A DNA stretch of 64,000 nt from Cinclus cinclus (taxonomy: Eukaryota > Chordata > Aves > Passeriformes > Cinclidae). Of the stretch, positions 1 through 10,500 are shown piece by piece (position 1 is the stretch's first letter; every line of letters begins with the position of its first letter). The notes beneath the pieces are model-generated. The model ran no database searches. It worked only from the letters and a program-made list of their open reading frames with translations, and had not been told where the DNA came from. A program made the translations under genes and the position numbers. Location of the stretch: the NCBI RefSeq assembly GCF_963662255.1, contig NC_085047.1, positions 93,937,619 to 94,001,618 on the forward strand, read 5' to 3'.

Positions 1-2058
1 TAGTTGTATACCCAGCTTGCAAGGGAGAGGATAATTGAACATACTTCAGATAGATAGTACTATGTTGAGGGGTTTCTGTCTATTTTATTTTATTCCTAAG
101 CATGGGATTAAATCCTATCTATACAAATTTGTTTAATAGTACACATTGGCTGTAGCCCTGAAATCAAGAGATATAGCAGCAGCTGTATTAAATTAATCCT
201 GGGAAAAATGAGCATGTCTAGTTTCTTAATTTTAAATTGGAAGTGCCTGTATTTATTATAATTGATATGGAAAATGTATTTCTGGACCAGCACTGTAAAG
301 TCATAATAATTACATTTGTAAGTTTAATCCTTTTATTTCCCACATAATTAGTACTACATAGTACTACAAAAATCTATAAGAACCTTGACAAAATTATATG
401 AAACATGAATTATATTAAATTCTGAAGCCAACTAAGCATAGCCCACATACTCATCTGTACTTCTGCTATAGACTCAACTCCAGTGCAAGTTCATAGGTAA
501 AATAAGTATTTGTCATGTAAATATATGGCATCAAATACGAATAATTTTAGTTTTTAATACCTCTGGTTAAAAGTTAATGCTCATTAGAATCTCTGGGGGA
601 TTTGTCCATGACAGCAGATGGACACGTAACCTCTTGACAGTATGCTTGAACATACAAACCCGAAAGGTATTTGCAGGTATAGATATGCAACATCTTTTAC
701 CAGATAATCTAGCAGTTTCTTTCCCACTTTAAAAGTTAATCTTTCCCCATGGTTTTATTAATGCAGTTCAAAGTGATACTATTCCAACCATTTGACACAA
801 AAGTATTGTGAAGCTCATTTTCATATAGATTACTGTGGATGCAAAATCCCTACTTTGCTACTCTTAGGAAAGTTAGTGATTTTTAAAATTAATATTGTTT
901 GTAATGAAGAGTCTTTGTTGACCAGATGCTCACTTTTTAAAATTTATAAAACAAGAGACATACCTGAACAACATAGTGTACTGTTTCTTAGTGGAATAAC
1001 TTACCAAAAGAGCCTAGTTACTTGGTGCAGCATGTATCCAATTGTGAGTAACCATGACTTGTTTAAGAAATAAAAATAATGTGGCTTTTTCATTTCACGG
1101 TTTAACTTGTTTTTCTCATCAAATGTAGAAACATTTTACTTTGGATTGATATTATGTGAGCTTTGTACACTTTAAGAGCATACTACTTCATGTTTTCCTG
1201 CAAAGTGTTGATAAAGTGCATGTTTAAGCTCTGATTGAAACCTGTTCCTATGAGAGTGTCTGTACTCAGCTTTATATAAGAGTAGTCCTGCTAAGTGGAG
1301 CATAGGTTCCCTGGAATTACTTGAGGAGAGCCATAGCTCAGCACATGAGTTATTCTGTTCTATTCAGCAGGGTTACCTGTGATGTTATTGCATTGGTTAA
1401 TGAGAGTTGGAGCCAGGTCAGGATTAGGTTCCCACTGTGCACTTCCCAGTAGTATCCTGGGTAGCAGGCAGGCTTCATCTGCATTTGGATGCTTGGCCAA
1501 GTTTGTGACCTTGTGATGTGTGTGCATCCTGAGATGCACAAGGAAGCCCTTGGAGGCCGCGGTTCAAAACGCCTCTGGTTGCTGTCAGTGCCTGGTCAGC
1601 AGGAGTTTATTACCAACAGGCCTGTGCTGTTCCTTCCCACCCTCAGCCCCCCTCTCTGCTCCACTTGCTCGCAGACACAGACTGCTGTGGGCATGGGGAT
1701 GTTGCTGCCAGGGCTCAAGGCTCCAACCTGTGTGAATGCCTTTGACCCATCTCCTGCCAGGAGCCCAGCCAGCACAATGCCTGGTGCTGGAAAAAGCTCG
1801 AGGGCTGGGAGGGCAGTGTAACCTGGAGAGTGCACTGGCCCTTTCTGGGTGGCCAGCAGCTTTGCCCAGGGCCATACATCTCCTCTCAGGTGTCTGGTGT
1901 ACCAGACGTGTCTCTCTGAGTTCCTTGCGTTGTGCTGTCTAATGGCCTGGCCTGATTCCCGTAAATGTACGTGCTGTTAACCTCCAGTTTGGTTGTATCA
2001 ATAGCGTTGCTCTTCCAGGAAAAGTTAGTTAGCAGAACCACAGCCTTAATCGATTTGG
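1..2058. other. Non-coding DNA, no gene seen
   Basis: Mostly A+T-rich sequence without a recognisable exon. The block at about 1490-1900 is richer in G+C and CTG/CAG-type words, which explains why overlapping ORFs of 110 codons (plus strand, 1489-1821) and 96 codons (minus strand, 1585-1875) occur there. Neither resembles a known protein, and opposing open frames over the same bases point to composition rather than coding. I saw no repeat family here. Confidence 0.6.
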
Positions 2059-2190
2059 CAGATGACATGGGGAGGAGAAACAAACGGATAAAGCCACTGA
2101 GCGATTTGCCTGGAGTCAGGGCAGAAGCCTGCAGCAGAGCTGGGGGTTCAATGTCCAGTGCCTGATGTGCTCTGGCAGTCACGCTGCCAG
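2059..2190 (-). repeat. Ancient MIR/CORE-type SINE relic
   Basis: The stretch reads like the reverse complement of a MIR-family SINE. Key words in order are CAGATGA (2059), then AAGCCACTGAGCGATTTGCC (2091-2110), GGAGTCAGGGCAGAAG, GCAGCAGAGCTGGGGGTTC (B-box-like region of the tRNA-derived head) and CACGCTGCC near 2180-2188. This matches the familiar MIR order: cagatgagg, gaggttaagtgacttgccc, aaggtcacacag, gtggcagagccgggattcgaa. MIR/CORE-SINEs are amniote-wide and long dead, so a copy this readable is unusual. The match is from memory, not an alignment; a related CORE-SINE subfamily is possible. Confidence 0.65.
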
Positions 2191-5139
2191 TGGAATAAAT
2201 TTACTGATTGTGAATAACCAGCAACGTGTTTTGCTACAAGCCACATGAATAACTGTTTCTGCCTGTGTGCTTGTTAGCAGATGAGAATTATTTTTAGAAA
2301 TTAAAAAAAAATGTATTTGCTGCTTATTGACTTTGAAAATTAATGGCAGAGTAGGTCTTCTTTAATTGACTAACCATTGTATTATCTTCACAGTCTATTT
2401 AGCAAGTCTGTGAGTATTTGGTAGTTTCATAGCAGTTTGTGTGTGTGTTTATTCTCTGATTTAGTCCCTGAGAAGCACTGGTAGAATCAGACGACTTAAG
2501 TAGTTTGGAAATGTGGCAGTGATCACAGATGCTTTTCTTAATAAAGCCCAAAACCAAGAGGAAACCTCAGTATTGACACAGTGCTGGACTTTGTATTTTG
2601 ATTAGTGTATACCCATGGGGGAAACAGGCTACCAAAGAGTATATTCGTGTCCTGTAAGAATTTTAAGTTCCTGGACAGAAATGGTTCATACTGCTGTGAC
2701 TAGCAGTGTGAGTGGAATGTTGGCCTGAGGCTTGAAGTAAATAAAAGATACTGAGGTAAAAATAAATGTGATACTGATTTTTTTTGTTTGGTTATTTTTT
2801 GGTTTTATTTTGGCATGGAATTTGCCAAGTTTTTTTTTCCAAGTAGGCTTTCTCTGAAGCTGACATGGGTCAGGTGGTTACAGTAGTTATTTTTCCTTTA
2901 TTGAATCAAAGCTTATTCAAAACATGATTCAAAGCTTATTGAAGTTGGAGGAAATAGTTTTATTATTGAAGACTATTTTTGGGGTGTTTTTTCTTAGTTG
3001 TAGGTCATCATTATTGAGTCATTGGATGATGTGTTTATTGCATCATGGAGTCTTAGGCCCACAGTCCTATCATCCACCTACAAAACCACTCAAACTAAGT
3101 TATGGAAGTGCTTTTGATGGAAGTGCATCAGTCACTTTACCTCCTCCAGTTTAATTCTGACTGGACAGTACCTGCTGTACTGTAAGAACAACATCAAATA
3201 TACTTGGTTGCTAATAATTTTTCCCTCATGTCTGCCCTAGACTGGCATACTTCTGGAACCATACTTGTTTTTATCTTTTGCATTTTCCACCCATTTCTCT
3301 ACCTGAAGATGAGGATTTTAATATTTTTAAAAAAGATTTCATTTGGCTTTCACGCTCATTCTCACTTTGGGGAATGTAAATTTAGTTGTCATGTTGGTTT
3401 CCATTTGAAGGAAGAAAGCAATAACACAGAGTTAGCAAACACAGAGTTTGAGCACTCACTTGTTCGCCTACATGATGCATCCATGCCACTTCCCTGAGCA
3501 AAAATGGGAACAAAGTGGTTTGTTAAGTGTTTCTTCCTCAATGAAGAATTGCTGCTCCCATCTGAGAGCCGTCCATCATGCCCCATGCTCACCCTTGCAG
3601 CCCTTTGGGATGCTGTTGGCAGATTTGGAGCTCCACCCCCAGATGCATCATAAGCCAGTTCTTAGTATGAAACACCCATCCAGAACAAACAATGAAAACT
3701 CGTTTACTGAAGATTGAATGGAAGGATTTGACTTAGTTTCTGATTAGAAAAGTGGCAGCAAATAAATGGCAGTGGGTGGAGGCAATGAGGCTCTTTTCTT
3801 TTGGTCTTGACAAGCTATTAATTAATTTTAAGATGTGGCATGAAATAGAATCCCAAATAGTATCTTAAGTATTTGATCATATTGTGGCTCCAGTTGACTC
3901 CAGCACAGCTAATGCCTTAAGTAAACCTTAGCTGTCAGAGATTCAAAGCAATTTAGCAAGTCTTACATATATGTAAGATACATCAGCCTTTGTTTTTTGG
4001 TAAACTTGAGGGAAAAGGCTTTGTACTGGCTTATCAGAAGCTTATATGGATTGAAACCTACACAGATAAATGCTGGTTTTACTTTGACATCCGTGTTTTG
4101 TATCTAATTTATTTTGGTTTTATGGTCCCAAGGGAATGAAAATATATAGGAATACAGACTTCTTGTATGAATACAGTCAAAACTATAGATTTTTCTAAGT
4201 AACAGTGTTTGTTCCCAAAATGTTCCAGATAACTTCAGTCTTCAGAAAAACTTGTGTAATACATCACCTAAGTAAAATTTTCATTTAATTTGTAAACTTG
4301 GGGACAACATACAACAAAGAAAATAGCTATAACTGTTAAATTTTGATTTTTAATGGCCACATTATCAAATAATTTTAATGTGAGTTAATAAATAATAATG
4401 TCCTTTTGTGGGGTAGGCACATACTATCCACTAATTCTTTGCAGTGAAGAAACACTAAAGGAGTCAACTGCATTCTTTAAAATAGAATGGTTCTCATTTT
4501 AAGGTTCTCAGTTTCTGTTTGCATAATTCACCTTGATTGTTTAAAGCAGCTTTGTAGTCAGAAACTGGGAGAAGACTCCTTCCTTTTGCATACCTACTTA
4601 TTTTTTTACTTCTGGAATAATAGTTGTTTAGCAAATCAAATATTTAAATTAAAAGAAGGTTCTTTCTATATTTGCTTATGTTTTTAGTAGACTTGTTTTA
4701 GTGAAACTTGTTTTTAATGTTTGGAAATGGAAAACATTTTTTAATATCCAGCTGACAAAAAAAAAAAGTTAAGCTTGTACCTATTTTCTCCAACCCCTTT
4801 TCCTTTCCACTGGTGCAAAAAACTGTGATGGTCACAACTTGATTGGGGGGGGGGCAGGGGGATTTTGTGTGAGGTTTTCCAACTCATTCTGTGTCCTGCA
4901 GTTTGCCTGAAGAGCCTTAACTGAAAGGTTCTGAAAAAGAGAGTGGTGTTAGATTAGGAAATACTTCCTTTGATGCCTTTACAATACCTTATGGTGTATT
5001 ACAAATGTGCAGTCATTGAACAGCTGCTTTTTTTTATATATGAAAATCCATTCTCTGTGGTATTTTTTGTGTTGTCATTATCACAAATATGAAAAAACTT
5101 TTGCATCTTTGATTGACTTTCTTTCATTTTTCTTTTCAG
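2191..5139. other. Non-coding DNA; possible intron
   Basis: A+T-rich sequence with T-rich tracts, for example 2777-2812, and a G-run at 4845-4861. Short ORFs at 2924-3154, 3204-3497 and 3448-3717 have no recognisable domains and overlap in different frames. If the acceptor at 5138-5139 is real, this stretch would be intronic on the plus strand. T appears to exceed A, which fits plus-strand transcription, but I did not count it. Confidence 0.4.
4845..4861 (+). repeat. G-run, possible G-quadruplex
   Basis: Ten consecutive G are followed by CA and then five G. It is isolated in A+T-rich DNA. The run could fold into a G-quadruplex but has irregular loops. Confidence 0.5.
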
Positions 5140-5468
5140 AGTGAAGGAATTAGTTTTCTCATCATGACCTCAAACAACAGAGTACAACATTCAAAGAAGC
5201 TGCTCGGCATATTTGGGTTTTTTATTTTATTTTTGTTTTTGGTAACTGAAGCTGCTTAACGTTTACTTTTCATTGTTGTTAGTGTTGGTCCTAACAGTTG
5301 CTTAACTGTTGTGGGCTAAACTGTACAACAAATCTGGGAGGAAGGGAAGGCAATCTGCCTAACTCATTACCTGTTCATGGCATCTATGTTATCATTTTGC
5401 TGCTGTTTCGACAGAAGTTGGAGATGCTCTTTGAATCATAGGAACTTTTCTGCCGGCCTCTTTAACTA

Positions 5469-5705
5469 ATGGCCAATGCCTTCATTTTCTTCAAGGACAA
5501 ACTGTATTTATTCTCTGGCATATTAGGGGATTCTGTAACACCTGCTGAAGCAGCAAGATCTGGTATTTACTGGCATAATTTCAAGCCTACGACAGTACTA
5601 CCTACCTCAGTTCAAAGTAAAGCCGGATTTGCAGTGTTGGTGTACAACAGGAACTCCTTTTTTCTCTGTGCTGAGTTTCTCAAGAATGGTCGCCAGCCTT
5701 ACTGA
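5469..5705 (+). other. 78-codon ORF inside the candidate 3' UTR
   Basis: This open frame begins MANAFIFFKDKLYLFSGILG and ends FLKNGRQPY. Its residue composition is mixed and not low-complexity, unlike most ORFs of this window. I know no homologue. Most likely it is a fortuitous ORF in a 3' UTR; a small translated ORF cannot be excluded. Confidence 0.15.
5602..5609 (+). promoter_or_regulatory. let-7 seed match (CTACCTCA)
   Basis: An 8-mer complementary to the let-7 seed lies about 440 bases after the candidate stop codon. It matters only if the surrounding block is a transcribed 3' UTR. One 8-mer is expected about once per 65 kb on one strand, so it is suggestive at most. Confidence 0.3.
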
Positions 5706-7063
5706 ACTTGCAACTTGTACAGCTGCTGCTGGGTTTTGAATCACTAGCCACAGGGTTTACTTCAGACAAAGCCTAAGTAGGGCACTGAAAAGTCTAAAAT
5801 GGGATGAAACTCTGTGAATCAGACTTGGACAGAGGATTCAGAGTAGCTAAAAAGTATAAAATGTGTAACTTAAACATCATAAGTTAAAAACATCAACCTG
5901 TATTAGGGGTATCTCTGTACCTTTGACACACTTGTTTAATCCTCTCTATGTAGGTGTTTATGTAGGTACTTCAGATTGCAAAAGCCTTTTCTTCTATTTA
6001 AAAGCTCACTTTTGTCAGCTAACTGTTCTTAGCTGCATTTCTTGTAACCAAAAAATCCATATAAGCATGCTAGGAATGCAGGGATGATAATGGGTATCGG
6101 GCAGATTCAAGAGCTAATGTTAACACAGTATTATCTTGCCATCTATGAAGTCCTGATGTTTGCCTTTTACCAAGGAAGCACCATTGTAGCTGCAGGCACT
6201 ATTTACAGGGAAGAAGAACCATAAGCAGTCACTTGTCCTGAATTTTTTTTCAAGGCTAACTGTGCATCGCATTCCCAGTGGCCTGAAAATCTAATTGGTG
6301 TGGCAGCTACTGCCACAAAAGTCACATACAACTGTTGCACCAGACTCGCAGAATGTCATGTCATGCCACCTTGCTTCTCCTTTGATTGAAGTGTTTGTGT
6401 ACATTTTAAGGGTACCCTGCCAGTGCCTGCTGTGATAGACATGTAAGTATTACTAAATTATGAGTTATGTGAGGCTTTTTTATTTTCTTTTTTTTTTCTT
6501 TAATCATTGTGCTTGATGGAACCCGTACTTCACTATTAACAATGCATTATCTTCTTTTGGGATTTTTTTTTTTTTCTGAGGAAGACAAAAGTCAATGTCT
6601 TAAAAATACAATGAACAGCAATGCAGTCTTCCTGCTTACATGCTGAATTTCTAGAACTGAGGATTGTATTACAAGACAAAGATGAATGTAAACTAATTCC
6701 TTCCCTACTCCATGGTACGCTTTATTTTTCATTGTAATTTTTGGGGTCTTAAATCACAGCAATGCATAGGTTGATACAACATTAGATATAAAATAAATTT
6801 AAATATCTGATTGAGTTTTTCTCTAATACTAATGATAGAAATGGTTCTAAGACATTATAAAATGCTGTTTGTTCAAGTTTGGAACTAAAAAAACCTGCAT
6901 ATCTTTAACATTTTCTTTCTGACCCCTCTCTGTCCCCCACCAGCACTGAGTGTGGTACCTTCTGAATTCAGTGTTTTGAACGCCTCTATTTTCAAATATT
7001 CCTCTGTATCAATTAAGAAATCATGCCACTAAAACACATGGCTAAACTGCATACAGCAACTTT

Positions 7064-7090
7064 AAAAAAAAACAAACAAAAAACAACAAC
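7064..7090 (-). repeat. A-rich (CAAA)n low-complexity tract
   Basis: A run of nine A followed by CAAACAAAAAACAACAAC, inside the candidate 3' UTR. It is the complement of the T/TTTG tracts common in this window. Confidence 0.7.
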
Positions 7091-7419
7091 TTGACAAAAT
7101 AATAAAATATTCTCTATCCTGTATATTTCACAAAGGCATATGCAATACTTACATTCTCAATTTAGTTTACAGAATGGAACCAAAATGTATAAATGTTTTG
7201 TTTGCTAAAACTTCACAATGTATATTTGGTCTTTGTACATTTTGCCTGACTGACCTTAAATTTAAAATATTTTTTGCTATATAACCTTAACAGTTATTAA
7301 GCAGTGTTTTCTTTTTGGGTACATATTGTTTCTGGATATCAAGATGTTAAATATATTTCTTGCTATTGTGATATGACAAGAGACTTAACTTATCTTGCTG
7401 TGTCTTCCAATGTACACGC

Positions 7420-7427
7420 TGTATATA
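7420..7427 (+). promoter_or_regulatory. Pumilio-type element (TGTATATA)
   Basis: This fits the UGUANAUA consensus bound by PUM proteins and lies just upstream of the poly(A) signals, a common place for such sites. Its meaning depends on the 3' UTR call. Confidence 0.3.
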
Positions 7428-7456
7428 AGGATAAATGTGATGCTGCTGGAGACCAG

Positions 7457-7462
7457 AATAAA
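7457..7462 (+). promoter_or_regulatory. Poly(A) signal AATAAA (proximal)
   Basis: Canonical hexamer near the end of the candidate 3' UTR, 74 bases before a second copy. Confidence 0.35.
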
Positions 7463-7530
7463 TGGAACTAGAGTAGTGTATTGTATTTAGTCTGTATTGA
7501 TCATGGATGCTCTCCTTAATAGCCATATGC

Positions 7531-7536
7531 AATAAA
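7531..7536 (+). promoter_or_regulatory. Poly(A) signal AATAAA (likely main)
   Basis: Canonical hexamer in the context GCAATAAAATAC. A T- and GT-rich stretch at about 7563-7580 lies where a downstream cleavage-stimulating element would be, giving an expected cleavage site near 7550. A further AATAAA at 7663-7668 could serve as an alternative signal. Confidence 0.4.
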
Positions 7537-7555
7537 ATACGTTATTTATGAAAGG

Positions 7556-10500
7556 AGTAAAGTATTTGTGTGCCTTTTTTCTCTATGGGTGAAGTGGATT
7601 TTTCTGGTTGTTTATGTAAAATCAGTTTATTCTCTCTTTTGAATGGGAACACATTTTCTGTGAATAAATCTTACTGCAATTCACTTAATTGTTTTACTTT
7701 TAACTCTAGAAACATCATTAAATCATTTTAAATATTGTTTAAGGATATGACAATTGGTTTTATAAAGTGAAGTTTGAGTATTTGAGGAAATAACTAGGAG
7801 CAGAAATCATTTTACTTTTTAGATCCAGTTTTAAAAGTGAGTGGAATACTCTGGGAGTCCTGGCAGTCTATTTGGTGAGAACAGACTTTGCCCTATAGCA
7901 TCTGTATAGTCACATGGGTACAAGGAGAGTGGGAACCTAATGCTATTTGTAGTTGTCTCCTGCTGCTGGTCTGCATGCAGGGAACCTGGCCTGCAGGCTG
8001 AGACACCACAGGGTCACTGTAGCCAGATTTGTTCAGTAGGAATGTTTCTTACATCTGACAGTAGACCCTTTTTCAATGTTCATTGCACCCAGGAAAGTGA
8101 TGGGTGTGGGTCAGGCTCCTGGCAGGGAATGTGGCAATGAGGGGCAGGGGACAACAACAGTAGCTTCACAAAAAGCTTGATGTCTGTTTTGCAGCAGTCT
8201 TGGTGAGAACTCCTTTGCTTAATCTTAAGAGTGTCCAAGTGACAAAACTTTGATCAGATGCAAGGCCAGCTGGTGCAAGGATGAGACATGATCTCACTGT
8301 CTTTCGTGTTTAAACTCATTTGAGGTGAAGTGCTGCCTTGAGATATCTATGTTATATTCTTCTGGCAACATCTGTCACTAAGTAGCTGGTACTTTCATGG
8401 TTGCCTGATGTTTTGGTGATGTTTCAAGGACCATAGTTGCCCACCTTGGCCTTTAAAGGACAAAACCTGGCTCACTGTAGTGAGATCCTTCCTCTGAAAG
8501 TGGCTTGGTTGGAAAAGAGCAGTTCTCTTTCTTTCAGCAGTAGGATCATCCTGTGGCTGCTGGAGTGCAGAAATACATGTGAATGCTCCCCAACAGAGAA
8601 CGTTTGGTTCCTTCTCTCAACTACCCTGACCTCTTTATCTGTAGGCTTTTCTAGGGGACAGAAAATGGAACATTGTGCTTTTTGTAATGCCTACATGCTT
8701 GGCAAGAAAAAGCAGTTGTTTCAGCCTTTGAAATTGCTCAGGAGAAGTATAGCTATCTAAAAGTACTTCCTAATTTCTCTGCTGTCAACAGGGTATGAGA
8801 ATGGTACTTTACAAAAACCATAGAAGAAGAATGACTTTGATAAGACATCTGGAAATCCGTTATCAGATTCTCTGGAAGCTCCAACTTCTGATAAGCAGAA
8901 AATAAAAGAAACCTTTGGATGCTTGCTTCCCTCAGCAGGATGCTTTGAAACAGAGCAACATTTGCACTGACTTGGAAGTGGTACTCTATAGTCATTTTCC
9001 AGTGACTATACATCTCAAGGATGAATCCATGGCTTCCAGCCTCCCTGAGACCCTGCATTTACTCTTTGTGGTACATGGTTCAGAGAAGGGTTGATACATG
9101 TCCAGGTGTTATCCCAGCTTACTTTCCATTCTCAAACACCATGGGAATAGCAAAGGGTGTAGGTGCTCGCTGTGCTCATTCTGAAGTAATCTGTGAATGT
9201 TCTGGGGTTTGCTTTTGGGAGAGCCATTGCTGAATAGTGTAAAGGGAACAACTTTGGCTGGAAGTGCAAGCCTTAATGCTTTGTAGGAGGAAAATCACTG
9301 AACAAATCTTTTAGTGTATTACTACAGCTTCAGTCTTTTTCAGATGGCTTTTCCACCTTGAAAAACTTCAGCTTCAGCTAGCTCTTGCAGAGATCAAAAA
9401 AGTAATAGGGACAGAAGATAGAAAATTTCATTATTCATTTTTTAAAAGAGAGATCCCAGTTAAGCTTTTTTTCAACTTTTTTTTAACTTTTTTTTTTTTT
9501 TTATCAATGTGATGTGTCATCTATCAGACTAAACATGTTTTATAATGTTCAGTCCAGGGAGGGGGAAATGGCCTGTGGGATGGATATGGCATATAACATT
9601 GCTTCACATGAGCTGTGGCCTAATTTTTTTTTTTTTTTTTGCATTTTATTAGGCAACATAGTGTCATGTGTTGAATGCACATCTGCCAAAAAACTTTTTT
9701 AAAAAGTCCACATGATCTTCAGTATTTCTTTACAGGGCGTCCTTGTGTTTTCTGTTTTCACATTCTCTTCTCCCCTTCGCTAAAAGCGAGTAATAAATAC
9801 AATCATAAAAATTCATCAGTAAGTGCTAAACTGAATGTAGAAGGTGTGTCTAGAAGGTGAGGAGCACTACTGCTAAAATACGAGCTCTTATGTAAGAAGA
9901 GGATGTAAACATCAGGCTATGCTTACATGTCTCAAATGGAGGAGGCAGAAGGTGGAATTAGACACACCTTGAAACATCCATTAATGTGAATACAGGAGGG
10001 ACTAGATAAAGGAACAGAATTCCCTTAGTTGGAAACAAGCTTTCTGCAGATGGACCAGTTCAATTTAACTCCCACATTGGACAGCAGTTAAGCATTAGTA
10101 TAGTTTTCTGCCTCAAACTTCAAGGTTTCTGCTACTGCTCATTAAAGTAGTTTTCCTTCTCATTAAATAACAAGCCTGTCTGAAAACGTGGGTGTACTGG
10201 ACAATTCATTCATTGGTGTGAGTAAGCTATATTGCAGAGTTCAACATCCAGGCCTATCATTCTGCATCAGACAAACTTCAACATGCTCAAGCAAAAGGGT
10301 CCAGACTTAGATCTTGTAATATGACTTTAGATTTCTCCCCACAAAAAGTGAACTGAAGTGTGTGCATAATTCAAAGTATAAGATCAACTGATGAAACTTA
10401 TAAGGCCTGAATTAACTACATCTCCATTGGAATATTATTGTGTAAAAGTCTGACCTTAGAAGTGTAGAGTTAATATATACTCCTACACTCCTAATTACTT

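Larger units (their letters stand above)
5140..7555 (+). other. Candidate last exon and 3' UTR, gene unknown
   Basis: A pyrimidine-rich tract ending in TTTTCTTTTCAG (up to 5139) makes a strong vertebrate 3' splice acceptor. Beyond it two frames are open briefly. One gives a C-terminus reading VKELVFSS followed by TGA at 5165-5167; the other runs about 38 codons (SEGISFLIMTSNN...) before ending in a hydrophobic stretch and TAA near 5258. I do not recognise either and cannot choose between them without the upstream exon. About 2.3 kb of A+T-rich sequence follows, with ATTTA words, one let-7 seed match, one Pumilio-type site and canonical poly(A) signals at 7457 and 7531, the second followed by a T/GT-rich stretch. 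This is what a long 3' UTR looks like. Alternatives are a non-coding RNA exon or chance motifs inside intergenic DNA. Confidence 0.4.

Noticed and set aside
1489..1875. Overlapping ORFs on both strands in a G+C-rich block
   Set aside because: Open frames on opposite strands over the same bases indicate fewer stop codons due to composition, not a gene.
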